The position numbers were made by a program, and so were the translations under genes. Below the pieces are notes generated by a model, which was given only the letters and a program-made list of their open reading frames with translations, made no database searches and was not told where the DNA came from. This document shows, piece by piece, positions 24,794 through 33,283 of a DNA stretch of 64,000 nt (position 1 is the first letter of the stretch; each line of letters opens with the position of its first letter). This stretch comes from Streptococcus mitis (GTDB lineage Bacteria; Bacillota; Bacilli; Lactobacillales; Streptococcaceae): positions 5,614 to 69,613 of the forward strand of contig MKYF01000016.1 in NCBI GenBank assembly GCA_001914195.1, given 5' to 3'.

Positions 24794-26791
24794 ATGTCTG
24801 AAAAGAATTTTTATATTACAACGCCGATTTACTATCCATCTGGTAAACTTCATATCGGATCTGCCTACACAACCATCGCTTGTGATGTCCTAGCTCGCTA
24901 CAAACGCCTGATGGGCTACGATGTCTTTTATTTGACAGGTCTTGATGAGCATGGTCAGAAAATCCAGCAGAAAGCAGAAGAAGCTGGCATCACACCTCAA
25001 GCTTATGTTGATGGAATGGCAGTTGGAGTCAAAGAACTCTGGCAATTACTCGATATCTCATACGATAAATTTATCCGTACGACTGATGACTACCATGAAA
25101 AAGTTGTCGCACAGGTCTTTGAACGCTTGCTTGCTCAAGATGATATTTACTTGGGTGAATACTCTGGTTGGTATTCAGTTTCAGATGAGGAATTCTTTAC
25201 AGAAAGCCAGCTTGCAGAAGTATTCCGTGATGAAGCTGGAAATGTAACTGGTGGTATCGCTCCATCAGGTCACGAGGTGGAATGGGTCTCTGAAGAATCA
25301 TACTTCCTTCGCCTCAGCAAATACCAAGATCGTTTGGTAGACTTTTTCAAAGCTCATCCTGACTTTATCACTCCAGATGGTCGTCTGAATGAAATGCTTC
25401 GCAACTTCATCGAGCCAGGTTTGGAAGACTTGGCGGTATCTCGTACAACCTTTACATGGGGTGTTCCAGTACCATCGAATCCAAAACACGTTGTCTACGT
25501 TTGGATTGATGCCCTTCTTAACTATGCGACAGCTCTTGGATACGGTCAAGATGAGAACGGTAACTTTGATAAGTTCTGGAATGGAACTGTCTTCCACATG
25601 GTAGGAAAAGATATCCTTCGCTTCCACTCGATTTACTGGCCAATCCTTCTTATGATGTTGGATATCAAATTGCCAGATCGTTTGATTGCCCACGGTTGGT
25701 TTGTCATGAAAGACGGTAAGATGTCTAAGTCTAAAGGGAATGTTGTTTACCCTGAAATGTTGGTAGAGCGTTATGGACTAGATCCACTTCGTTACTACCT
25801 CATGCGTAGCCTTCCAGTTGGTTCAGATGGAACCTTCACTCCTGAAGACTATGTAGGCCGTATCAACTACGAATTGGCCAATGACCTTGGAAACCTCCTC
25901 AACCGTACGGTTTCTATGATTAACAAGTACTTTGATGGACAAATTCCTGCCTATGTAGAAGGTGTAACAGAGTTTGACCATGTTCTTGCTCAAGTAGCTG
26001 CTGAATCAATCGCTGATTACCATACACACATGGAAGCAGTTGACTACCCACGTGCACTTGAAGCGGTATGGACTCTTATCTCTCGTACTAACAAATACAT
26101 CGATGAGACTGCTCCATGGGTCTTGGCCAAGGATGAAGCTCTTCGTGACCAATTGGCAAGTGTCATGAGTCACTTGGCAGCTAGCCTTCGTGTCGTTGCT
26201 CACTTGATTGAGCCATTTATGATGGAGACCAGTCGCGCAGTCTTGACTCAACTTGGCTTGGAAGAAGTAGCAAGCCTTGAAAACTTGAGCTTGGCTGATT
26301 TCCCTGCAGGTGTAACGGTAGTTGCCAAAGGAACACCAATCTTCCCACGTCTGGATATGGAAGAAGAAATCGCCTATATCAAGGAACAAATGGAAGGCAA
26401 CAAACCAGCAGTCGAAAAAGAGTGGAACCCAGACGAAGTTGAACTCAAACTAAACAAGGAAGAAATCAAGTTTGAAGACTTTGACAAGGTCGAAATCCGT
26501 GTCGCAGAAGTCAAAGAAGTGTCTAAAGTAGAAGGTTCAGATAAGTTGCTTCAATTCCGCTTGGATGCTGGTGATGGTGAAGATCGTCAAATCCTCTCAG
26601 GAATTGCAAAATACTATCCAAACGAACAAGAGTTGGTCGGCAAGAAAGTTCAAATCGTTGCCAATCTCAAACCACGTAAAATGATGAAAAAATATGTCAG
26701 CCAAGGGATGATTCTCTCAGCTGAATATGATGGACAATTAACCCTTCTCACAGTTGATCCAGCTGTACCAAATGGAAGTGTGATTGGGTAA
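24794..26791 (+). CDS. metG: Methionyl-tRNA synthetase
   Basis: 665 aa from MSEKNFYITTPIYYP; an earlier in-frame ATG at 24752 would add 14 atypical residues, while AAAGGAAAAAT precedes 24794. Class I motifs HIGS (KLHIGSAY) and KMSKS (DGKMSKSKGN). The C-terminal part (from about 565) is a tRNA-binding EMAP/Trbp111-like domain (VEIRVAEVKEVSKVEGSDKLL, cited by core IRVAEV). TATAAT lies at 24742. A terminator follows. Confidence 0.95.
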   Translation: MSEKNFYITTPIYYPSGKLHIGSAYTTIACDVLARYKRLMGYDVFYLTGLDEHGQKIQQKAEEAGITPQAYVDGMAVGVKELWQLLDISYDKFIRTTDDYHEKVVAQVFERLLAQDDIYLGEYSGWYSVSDEEFFTESQLAEVFRDEAGNVTGGIAPSGHEVEWVSEESYFLRLSKYQDRLVDFFKAHPDFITPDGRLNEMLRNFIEPGLEDLAVSRTTFTWGVPVPSNPKHVVYVWIDALLNYATALGYGQDENGNFDKFWNGTVFHMVGKDILRFHSIYWPILLMMLDIKLPDRLIAHGWFVMKDGKMSKSKGNVVYPEMLVERYGLDPLRYYLMRSLPVGSDGTFTPEDYVGRINYELANDLGNLLNRTVSMINKYFDGQIPAYVEGVTEFDHVLAQVAAESIADYHTHMEAVDYPRALEAVWTLISRTNKYIDETAPWVLAKDEALRDQLASVMSHLAASLRVVAHLIEPFMMETSRAVLTQLGLEEVASLENLSLADFPAGVTVVAKGTPIFPRLDMEEEIAYIKEQMEGNKPAVEKEWNPDEVELKLNKEEIKFEDFDKVEIRVAEVKEVSKVEGSDKLLQFRLDAGDGEDRQILSGIAKYYPNEQELVGKKVQIVANLKPRKMMKKYVSQGMILSAEYDGQLTLLTVDPAVPNGSVIG

Positions 26792-26797
26792 CAATAG

Positions 26798-26829
26798 ACA
26801 GGACTAGTTCATGCTAGTTCTGTTTTTTA
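26798..26829 (+). terminator. Terminator of metG
   Basis: ACAGGACTAG (26798-26807) pairs with CTAGTTCTGT (26814-26823), followed by six T. Confidence 0.88.
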
Positions 26830-26831
26830 TT

Positions 26832-26984
26832 TACACTCAATGAAAATCAAAGAGCAAACTAGGAAGCTAGCCGCAGGTTGCTCAAAGCACTGCTTTGAGG
26901 TTGTAGATGAAACTGACGAAGTCAGTTACATATATCTACGGTAAGGCGACGCTGATGTGATTTGAAGAGATTTTCGAAGAGCAT
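26832..26984 (-). repeat. BOX element 3 (boxA-boxB-boxC)
   Basis: boxC at left (ACTCAATGAAAATCAAAGAG), one boxB (GCTCAAAGCACTGCTTTGAG to GACGAAGTCAGTTACATA), and boxA with CTACGGTAAGGCGACGCTGA at right. Last bases read GAGCAT instead of GAGTAT. Confidence 0.93.
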
Positions 26985-27009
26985 TAACTAATATGCTTTA
27001 CAAACTAGT

Positions 27010-27060
27010 GTGGAAGTGGTATATTATAGATGAAGCTACTAGTAGGTATTACAAAATATA
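27010..27060 (+). promoter_or_regulatory. padR promoter/operator region
   Basis: TATATTATAGAT (27020-27031) is a -10 candidate and CTACTAGTAG (27036-27045) a perfect palindrome over the expected start of transcription. A degenerate copy of the same stretch lies after BOX element 4. Binding by the PadR product is the inference. Confidence 0.45.
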
Positions 27061-27075
27061 TAGAAGGGGGAAGGG

Positions 27076-27396
27076 ATGAAGGAAACTCAACTATTAAAAG
27101 GTGTTCTTGAAGGTTGTGTCTTGGATATGATTGGTCAAAAAGAACGATATGGCTATGAGTTAGTTCAGACTTTGCGAGAGGCTGGATTTGACACCATAGT
27201 TCCAGGAACGATTTATCCTTTATTACAAAAGTTAGAAAAAAATCAATGGATAAGAGGCGACATGCGCCCGTCGCCAGATGGTCCAGATCGGAAGTATTTT
27301 TCGTTGACGAAAGAAGGAGAAGAGCGTGTCTCGGCCTTTTGGCAACAATGGAACGATTTGAGTCAAAAAGTAGAAGGAATTAAGAATGGGGGTTAA
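27076..27396 (+). CDS. PadR-family transcriptional regulator
   Basis: 106 aa winged helix: LKGVLEGCVLDMIGQKERYGYELVQTL, TIYPLLQKLEKNQWI and PDRKYFSLTKEGEERV are the PadR signature pieces. AGGGGGAAGGG lies before the ATG. It is followed after 3 bases by a membrane protein gene, the usual partner and likely target of such regulators. A palindromic candidate operator lies just upstream. Confidence 0.92.
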   Translation: MKETQLLKGVLEGCVLDMIGQKERYGYELVQTLREAGFDTIVPGTIYPLLQKLEKNQWIRGDMRPSPDGPDRKYFSLTKEGEERVSAFWQQWNDLSQKVEGIKNGG

Positions 27397-27399
27397 ACC

Positions 27400-28215
27400 A
27401 TGAAGAAAATGAAGTATTACGAAGAAATAAGCGCTTTGTTACATGAATTCTCTGAGGAGAATCGGCAATATTTTGAGGAGCTATGGGATAGTTTTAATCT
27501 TGCTGGATTTCTCTATGATGAGGACTATCTCAGAGAGCAGATTTATTTGATGATGTTAGATTTCTCAGAAGCAGAACGAGATGGCATGAGTGCAGAGGAT
27601 TATTTAGGTAAGAATCCTAAAAAAATAATGAAAGAGATTCTCAAGGAAGCACCACGCAGTTCTATCAAGGAGTCCCTTTTGACGCCAATTTTTGTCCTAG
27701 CGATATTACGTTACTATCATCTACTGGGTGATTTTTCTAAAGGTCCTCTCTTAACAGTCAATTTGCTTACTTTTTTAGGGCAACTTCTTCTTTTTCTGAT
27801 TGGATTTGGGCTTGTGGCTACAATTTTACGAAAAAGTTTAGTCCAAGATACTCCTAAAATGAAAATTAGCACCTATATTATCGTTGGAAGTCTTGTTCTG
27901 CTAGTCGTTCTAGGATATGTAGGAATGGGAAGTTTCATACAAGAAGGAGCCTTTTATCTTCCGGCTCCCTGGGATAGTTTGTCTGTCTTTACGATTTCCC
28001 TAGTCATCAGTATTTGGAATTGGAAAGAACCGATTTTTCGCCCCTTTGTCAGTATGATTGTTGCCCATCTTGTTGTAGGGTCTCTGCTCCGTTACTATGA
28101 GTGGATGGGTATTTCAAATGTTTTTCTTACAAAGATTATTCCTTTAGCTGTTCTGTTTATTGGTATCTTTCTCTTTTTCCGTGGGTTTAAGAAGATAACA
28201 TGGAGTGAGATATAG
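27400..28215 (+). CDS. Membrane protein paired with PadR (DUF1129-like)
   Basis: 271 aa. N-terminal about 90 residues are soluble and acidic (EEISALLHEFSEENRQYFEELWD; AEDYLGKNPKKIMKEILKE), as in DUF1129/DUF1700 proteins that are co-encoded with PadR regulators, followed by six hydrophobic segments. Function unknown; membrane-stress sensing is often supposed for such pairs but is not shown by the sequence. Confidence 0.78.
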   Translation: MKKMKYYEEISALLHEFSEENRQYFEELWDSFNLAGFLYDEDYLREQIYLMMLDFSEAERDGMSAEDYLGKNPKKIMKEILKEAPRSSIKESLLTPIFVLAILRYYHLLGDFSKGPLLTVNLLTFLGQLLLFLIGFGLVATILRKSLVQDTPKMKISTYIIVGSLVLLVVLGYVGMGSFIQEGAFYLPAPWDSLSVFTISLVISIWNWKEPIFRPFVSMIVAHLVVGSLLRYYEWMGISNVFLTKIIPLAVLFIGIFLFFRGFKKITWSEI

Positions 28216-28309
28216 TCAAAAAGGAGTTTTAAAGCGTTTTTTTGTATTATGTAACTATTAGTCTGTCTTGATTCGTTAGGTACGGTGCATTAACGGATGA
28301 TTATGATTT

Positions 28310-28460
28310 AATACTCAATGAAAATTAAAAAGCAAACTAGGAAGCTAGCCGCAAGCTGCTCAAAACACTGTTTTGAGGTTGTAGATAAGACTGACGAAGT
28401 CAGTCACATATATACGGTAAGGCGACGCTGACGTGGTTTGAAGAGATTTTCGAAGAGTAT
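28310..28460 (-). repeat. BOX element 4 (boxA-boxB-boxC)
   Basis: Starts ATACTCAATGAAAATTAAAA, one boxB (GCTCAAAACACTGTTTTGAG), boxA with TACGGTAAGGCGACGCTGACG, ends GAGTAT. The following 80 bases resemble those after BOX element 3. Confidence 0.93.
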
Positions 28461-28589
28461 AACTATTCTGATTTACATACTAGCAGGGAAGTAGTATCCC
28501 ATAATTGACGGCACGCTAGTAGGTACTATAAAATGGACTAGAGTACTTTTTTGATTGAGTATAAAACATCATAGAGAATAAAAAAATGA

Positions 28590-28617
28590 GGTTAGGATTT
28601 TTTGTCCTAACCTATTT
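28590..28617 (-). terminator. Terminator of the hemolysin III operon
   Basis: GGTTAGGA, a loop of T and G, and TCCTAACC, with A and T tracts on both sides. Lies just beyond the minus-strand gene's stop. Confidence 0.85.
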
Positions 28618-29265
28618 TTACATGTAATAAACAATGGCAATGTACTGGAGGGCAGATGCTGCTAGTATAAAGAGATGCCAAATCATGTGGAAATAAGGTT
28701 TTTTCTTGGCGTAAAATCCAACCCCAACTGTATAACAGAGTCCGCCAGTTGCCATGAGACTCCAGAAAATTGGCGTTGTTTGGCTGATAATGGCAGGAAT
28801 GATAGCCAGAACCAACCAGCCCATAATCAGGTAAAGGGCAAGGCTGAATTTCTCATTGACTTTTTTAGCAAAGATTTTATAGAGGATACCAAAGATGGTC
28901 GTTCCCCATTGAATAGCAATGATCAGATAGCCAAACCAGTTATTCATTAAGGTCAAGACGACTGGCGTATAAGAGCCAGCAATAGCTACATAAATCATAG
29001 AATGGTCGATGATTCGCAAGACATATTTGTGGGTGGAACCATAGGCCATAGAGTGGTAAATGGTGGATGAGAGGAACATGAGAAATAGACTGATGACGAA
29101 AATGGAAACGCCGATAGAGGATAAAAATCCGTGTGCTTCATAACTATAGGTGGATGAAATAGGGAGTAAGATGAGCATGATGACTGCACCCACAGCATGA
29201 GTCACGCTATTAGCAATCTCCTCTCCAAAACTGAGTTGTTTGCTGAGTTTAAGACTAGTGTTCAT
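28618..29265 (-). CDS. Hemolysin III family membrane protein (PAQR/TrhA type)
   Basis: 215 aa, seven predicted membrane segments, with the family's start EEIANSVTHAVGA and metal-type residues in SSTIYHSMAYGSTHKYVLRIIDHSMIYVAIAGSYTPV (key S, H, H-x-x-x, D-H pattern) and MIWHLFILAASALQY. Related bacterial proteins are needed for membrane energetics or fatty-acid balance; hemolytic activity is only historical. It overlaps the DUF1836 gene by 4 bases. Confidence 0.88.
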   Translation of the reverse strand: MNTSLKLSKQLSFGEEIANSVTHAVGAVIMLILLPISSTYSYEAHGFLSSIGVSIFVISLFLMFLSSTIYHSMAYGSTHKYVLRIIDHSMIYVAIAGSYTPVVLTLMNNWFGYLIIAIQWGTTIFGILYKIFAKKVNEKFSLALYLIMGWLVLAIIPAIISQTTPIFWSLMATGGLCYTVGVGFYAKKKPYFHMIWHLFILAASALQYIAIVYYM

Positions 29266-29714
29266 TGGTTTACCTCCTCTTGAGTATGATGGATTAAGGC
29301 TAGAGTTTGATGATAAAGTTTAACGGTTTGGCAGCTGCTTTGGATAATAGGGTTAGCTGGGTCCATTCCTTGGTTCATATAGTCCACAAAGGCATCGTAG
29401 AGTTTCTCTGAACTGACTTGACTTTGTAGAGTATTCAGTGTCTGGGCTATTTCTTGAATAGAGAATACAGACTTGAGGGTTGTGATAGCAATCAAACGGG
29501 CAATCTGTTGGCGTTGGTATTTTTTCTTGTCAGGCTTTGTCAGATAACCATGTTTGACATAGTTATTGACCATGGATGCTGTTAGGCCCTTGTCTTTATC
29601 AGGAGAGATAGGGGCACAGACCTGATTGACATAGAGCAAAACCTGGTCCAGATAGAGGTCGATATTTGGGATTTCTGCCCATTTTGGGTAGGAAAAGGTA
29701 GTTTTCATTTCCAA
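29262..29714 (-). CDS. DUF1836-family protein, likely regulator
   Basis: 150 aa. Features: ASMVNNYVKHGYLTKPDKKKYQRQQIARLIAITTLKSVF, cited by its MVNNYVKHG and Y-x-x-x-Q-I-A-R core, which resembles a MerR-like winged-helix DNA-binding unit. DUF1836 proteins commonly precede hemolysin III genes in streptococci. First gene of the pair; a palindrome sits on its promoter and may be its own target. Confidence 0.8.
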   Translation of the reverse strand: MEMKTTFSYPKWAEIPNIDLYLDQVLLYVNQVCAPISPDKDKGLTASMVNNYVKHGYLTKPDKKKYQRQQIARLIAITTLKSVFSIQEIAQTLNTLQSQVSSEKLYDAFVDYMNQGMDPANPIIQSSCQTVKLYHQTLALIHHTQEEVNQ

Positions 29715-29723
29715 CTCCTTTTT

Positions 29724-29771
29724 ATCTAGTTTTAATAACTAGATTATAAAACAGCAAAAACAGAAAGTCAA
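29724..29771 (-). promoter_or_regulatory. Promoter with palindromic operator of the DUF1836/hemolysin III operon
   Basis: Minus strand TTGACT (29771-29766), 17 bases, TATAAT (29748-29743). Directly downstream is ATCTAGTT, 5 bases, AACTAGAT (29724-29744), a perfect inverted repeat that a repressor could use. Confidence 0.7.
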
Positions 29772-29842
29772 GTTTTAACTGCTTGTGAAAAGGCTTAAAT
29801 TATGCTATGATGAGAGAAACTAGTCAGAAAAGAGGAGAAAAG

Positions 29843-30337
29843 ATGGAGATTCGTTTAGCTTTTCCAAATGAAGTAGATGCCATTATGCAGGTAATTAAGG
29901 AAGCCAAGAAATGTTTAGCAGATGCTGGTAGTGATCAGTGGCAAAATGGCTATCCAAATGTAGACATTATTATTGAGGATATTATCTCGGGTCAAGCCTA
30001 TGTAGCCTTGGAAGAGGGAGAACTACTAGCCTATGCTGCTGTGACCAAGAGTCCAGAGGTGGCCTATGAAGCCATTTATGAAGGAAACTGGCAAGCTGGA
30101 GAGTCAGAGTACCTAGTCTTTCATCGTATTGCTGTGGCTGCAGATGTGCAGGGACAGGGAGTCGCTCAAACCTTCTTAGAGGGCTTGATTGAAGGTTTTG
30201 ACTATCTTGATTTTCGTTCAGATACGCATGCTGAAAACAAGGCCATGCAACATATTTTTGAAAAACTCGGTTTTAAACAGGTCGGTAAGGTGCCAGTAGA
30301 TGGTGAACGCTTGGCCTATCAAAAATTAAAGAAATAA
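29843..30337 (+). CDS. GNAT-family N-acetyltransferase
   Basis: 164 aa from MEIRLAFPNEV, behind AGAGGAGAAAAG; an ATG 36 bases upstream has no such site. The acetyl-CoA site is in RIAVAADVQGQGVAQTFLEGL (motif Q-x-x-G-x-A), followed by DTHAENKAMQHIFEKLGF. Substrate unknown. Its stop overlaps the next ATG region by one base, so it is coupled with ogt. Confidence 0.88.
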   Translation: MEIRLAFPNEVDAIMQVIKEAKKCLADAGSDQWQNGYPNVDIIIEDIISGQAYVALEEGELLAYAAVTKSPEVAYEAIYEGNWQAGESEYLVFHRIAVAADVQGQGVAQTFLEGLIEGFDYLDFRSDTHAENKAMQHIFEKLGFKQVGKVPVDGERLAYQKLKK

Positions 30338-30846
30338 TGCAAAAGAAGTACGCAAAAATGCTCTACTCTTCGCCAATAGGAACTTTGTCCTTGGTTGCTG
30401 ACGAGCAATATCTGTATGGCATTTGGGTGCAGGATCAGAAGCACTTTGAGAGGGGGTTAGGAGATAAAACAATTGAAGAAGTTGTTAGTCATCCTGTTTT
30501 AGACCCAGTTATTGCTTGCTTAGATGATTATTTTAATGGCAAGTCTCAGGATTTATCCAACTTACCCTTGGCTTCAATTGGAACGGATTTTGAAAAGCGA
30601 GTTTGGAGCTACTTACAGGGCATTCCTTATGGACAGACAGTGACCTATGGACAAATAGCGCAAGACCTGCAAGTGGCTTCTGCTCAAGCAATTGGTGGAG
30701 CAGTGGGGCGGAATCCTTGGTCTATCCTAGTACCTTGTCATCGTGTGCTGGGAGCTGGCAAGCGTCTGACTGGTTATGTAGCAGGAGTGGAAAAGAAAGC
30801 CTGGCTCTTGGAGCATGAAGGCGCAGATTTTAAAGATATAAAATAG
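30337..30846 (+). CDS. ogt: Methylated-DNA--protein-cysteine methyltransferase
   Basis: Suicidal repair of O6-alkylguanine. 169 aa with the acceptor cysteine C134 in LVPCHRVLG, preceded by GRNPWSI and the DNA-binding helix TVTYGQIAQDLQ. Ogt/Ada-C type by length. It follows the acetyltransferase gene without a gap. Confidence 0.93.
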   Translation: MQKKYAKMLYSSPIGTLSLVADEQYLYGIWVQDQKHFERGLGDKTIEEVVSHPVLDPVIACLDDYFNGKSQDLSNLPLASIGTDFEKRVWSYLQGIPYGQTVTYGQIAQDLQVASAQAIGGAVGRNPWSILVPCHRVLGAGKRLTGYVAGVEKKAWLLEHEGADFKDIK

Positions 30847-30858
30847 AAAGTGAAAGAT

Positions 30859-31215
30859 ATGTTAGAATTTATCGAATACCCAAAATGTTCAACTTGTAAA
30901 AAAGCAAAACAAGAATTAAACCAACTCGGTGTGGACTATAAAGCCGTTCATATCGTCGAAGAAACACCTAGCCAAGAAGTCATTTTAAACTGGCTAGAAA
31001 CCTCAGGGTTCGAGTTGAAGCAATTTTTCAATACCAGTGGGATCAAATACCGTGAATTAGGGTTGAAAGATAAGGTAGGAAGTCTGTCAAACCAAGAAGC
31101 AGCTGAGTTGCTAGCAAGTGACGGAATGTTGTTAAAACGACCGATTTTAGTAGAAAATGGAACTGTTAAGCAAATCGGTTATCGAAAACCTTATGAAGAA
31201 TTGGGATTGAAATAG
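30859..31215 (+). CDS. ArsC/Spx-family protein
   Basis: About 118 aa with a thioredoxin-like fold and a CxxC site in YPKCSTCKKA, then VEETPSQEVILNWLE, FNTSGIKYRELGL and LKRPILVENG. It resembles arsenate-reductase-like YusI/MgsR proteins more than Spx, whose RNA-polymerase contact Gly-Arg region is not obvious. A GTG 9 bases earlier is an alternative start. Substrate unknown. Confidence 0.8.
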   Translation: MLEFIEYPKCSTCKKAKQELNQLGVDYKAVHIVEETPSQEVILNWLETSGFELKQFFNTSGIKYRELGLKDKVGSLSNQEAAELLASDGMLLKRPILVENGTVKQIGYRKPYEELGLK

Positions 31216-31216
31216 T

Positions 31217-31243
31217 TTTTATCTATCTCTTTGATAGATAAAA
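31217..31243 (+). terminator. Hairpin after the ArsC-like gene
   Basis: TTTATCTATC and GATAGATAAA pair around TCTTT. T and A tracts flank it. Confidence 0.65.
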
Positions 31244-31372
31244 TATATAACCTCCCTGTTTCAAAGTATGATAAACTAGTAGGTAGACAAAGTCTGTATC
31301 TGACCGTAGCAAATAATTTCATTGACGGCAGAAGTATGGTAGAATGAATCATTATCAGGAGAGGATGTTTTT

Positions 31373-32173
31373 ATGAATGTTACAACGATTTTAGCATCAG
31401 ATTGGTACCAAAACTTGATGCAATTGATTCCGGATGGCAAGCTGTTTAGCCTGCGTTCGGTCTTTGATGGAATTCCAAGAATTGTCCAACAACTTCCAAC
31501 AACGATTATGTTGACAATTGGTGGTGCTCTTTTTGGCTTGGTTTTGGCACTTCTTTTTGCCATTGTGAAAATCAATCGTGTCAAAATTTTATATCCCTTG
31601 CAGGCCTTCTTTGTTAGTTTCTTAAAAGGGACACCGATTTTGGTGCAACTCATGTTGACCTACTACGGAATTCCTTTGGCTTTGAAAGCCCTCAATCAGC
31701 AATGGGGAACTGGTCTCAATATCAATGCTATTCCAGCCGCTGCTTTTGCAATTGTTGCCTTTGCCTTTAATGAGGCAGCTTATGCCAGTGAAACCATTCG
31801 TGCAGCGATTCTCTCAGTCAATCCTGGTGAGATTGAGGCGGCACGCAGTTTAGGTATGACCCGAGCACAAGTTTATCGTCGAGTGATTATTCCAAATGCG
31901 GCCGTTGTGGCGACTCCAACCTTAATCAATTCCCTAATCGGCTTGACCAAGGGAACTTCCCTAGCCTTCAGTGCGGGTGTTGTGGAAGTCTTTGCCCAAG
32001 CTCAGATTTTGGGTGGGGCCGATTATCGTTACTTTGAACGCTTTATCTCCGTTGCCCTTGTTTATTGGGTAGTCAATATTGGAATTGAGAGCCTCGGTCG
32101 TTTCATCGAGAGAAAAATGGCTATTTCTGCACCCGATACAGTGCAAACAGATGTGAAAGGAGATCTTCGTTAA
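31373..32173 (+). CDS. Polar amino-acid ABC transporter permease
   Basis: 266 aa. After a 45-aa N-terminal stretch come five membrane segments of the HisMQ type with the EAA loop EIEAARSLGMTRAQVYRRVIIPNA, cited by its EAARSLG core. QQLPTTIMLTIGGALFGL is the standard first helix. The ATPase follows with a one-base overlap, but no substrate-binding protein gene is adjacent, so it must be encoded elsewhere. Confidence 0.9.
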   Translation: MNVTTILASDWYQNLMQLIPDGKLFSLRSVFDGIPRIVQQLPTTIMLTIGGALFGLVLALLFAIVKINRVKILYPLQAFFVSFLKGTPILVQLMLTYYGIPLALKALNQQWGTGLNINAIPAAAFAIVAFAFNEAAYASETIRAAILSVNPGEIEAARSLGMTRAQVYRRVIIPNAAVVATPTLINSLIGLTKGTSLAFSAGVVEVFAQAQILGGADYRYFERFISVALVYWVVNIGIESLGRFIERKMAISAPDTVQTDVKGDLR

Positions 32174-32916
32174 TGATTAAGATTTCGAATTTAAGCAAAT
32201 CCTTTTCAGGACAGACTGTCTTGGATCATCTGAACTTGGATATTCAAAAAGGGGAAGTTGTAGCCTTGATTGGTTCTTCAGGAGCTGGAAAATCAACCTT
32301 CCTTCGCAGTCTCAATTATCTTGAAACACCTGACAGTGGCTCTATTCAGATTGATGATTTCTCAGTTGATTTTTCTAAAATCACTCAAGAAGAAATCCTT
32401 GCCCTTCGTCGTAAGCTGTCTATGGTTTTCCAACAGTTTAATTTGTTTGAACGCCGTACAGCACTTGATAATGTGAAAGAAGGCTTGGTTGTTGTCAAGA
32501 AATTGTCTGATCAAGAAGCGACTAAAATTGCCAAGGAAGAGTTGGCTAAGGTTGGGCTTTCTGACCGCGAAAACCATTATCCTCGCCATTTATCAGGTGG
32601 ACAAAAGCAACGGGTTGCCTTGGCGCGTGCGCTTGCTATGAAACCAGATGTTTTGCTTTTAGATGAACCAACTTCAGCCCTTGACCCAGAATTGGTCGGT
32701 GAAGTAGAAAAGTCTATTGCAGATGCTGCTAAGTCAGGACAGACTATGATTTTAGTCAGTCACGATATGTCCTTTGTAGCCCAAGTTGCTGATAAGATTC
32801 TCTTCTTAGATAAGGGGAAAATCATCGAGTCTGGAACACCTGATGAGATTATCCACCATCCTAAAGAAGAGCGGACAAAAGAATTTTTCGCTAGTTACAA
32901 ACGGACTTATATTTGA
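32173..32916 (+). CDS. Polar amino-acid ABC transporter ATPase
   Basis: 247 aa GlnQ/HisP-type: Walker A GSSGAGKST, Q-loop FQQFNLF, signature LSGGQKQR, Walker B LLLDEPTSALDP, H-loop SHD. Coupled to the permease by a shared base. Confidence 0.93.
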   Translation: MIKISNLSKSFSGQTVLDHLNLDIQKGEVVALIGSSGAGKSTFLRSLNYLETPDSGSIQIDDFSVDFSKITQEEILALRRKLSMVFQQFNLFERRTALDNVKEGLVVVKKLSDQEATKIAKEELAKVGLSDRENHYPRHLSGGQKQRVALARALAMKPDVLLLDEPTSALDPELVGEVEKSIADAAKSGQTMILVSHDMSFVAQVADKILFLDKGKIIESGTPDEIIHHPKEERTKEFFASYKRTYI

Positions 32917-32932
32917 TATAATAGATAAAGAA

Positions 32933-32966
32933 AAACTCAGTTAGCTGGACTAGCTGAGTTTACTCT
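32933..32966 (+). terminator. Hairpin after the amino-acid transporter
   Basis: AAACTCAG...CTGAGTTT with an inner TTAGC/GCT part; only a weak T tract follows, so read-through to the next small gene is possible. Confidence 0.6.
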
Positions 32967-32993
32967 TTAAAAAAGATAGAAATGAGAGAAATC

Positions 32994-33218
32994 ATGCTAC
33001 TGCAACTATTTTCTTTATATTTCGAGAGTTTGATCTTGACCACCATCCTCGTCCTGATTTTTTTAGGGATTTGGATTGGACTGAGAGCCATGTCGGGAGT
33101 TGATAAGACAGCCAAGGCTCGCCAAGCCCATCTCTATGATATGATTATGATTGGGGTCTTGGTTGTTCCAGTATTATCCTTTGCGGTTATGAGTTTAATT
33201 CTTGTTTTCAAAGCATAA
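32994..33218 (+). CDS. DUF4059-family small membrane protein
   Basis: 74 aa from MLLQLFSLYFESL, with two membrane segments (about 8-28 and 49-72) and a basic loop GVDKTAKARQAHLYD between them. An ATG 12 bases earlier is possible. Such genes commonly precede trxB in streptococci; function unknown. Confidence 0.75.
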   Translation: MLLQLFSLYFESLILTTILVLIFLGIWIGLRAMSGVDKTAKARQAHLYDMIMIGVLVVPVLSFAVMSLILVFKA

Positions 33219-33283
33219 TCCTTGCTTGATTGACAAGAAAGAGTTAGAATAAAGATAGTTACAACAAGAAAGAAGGAATCTAT

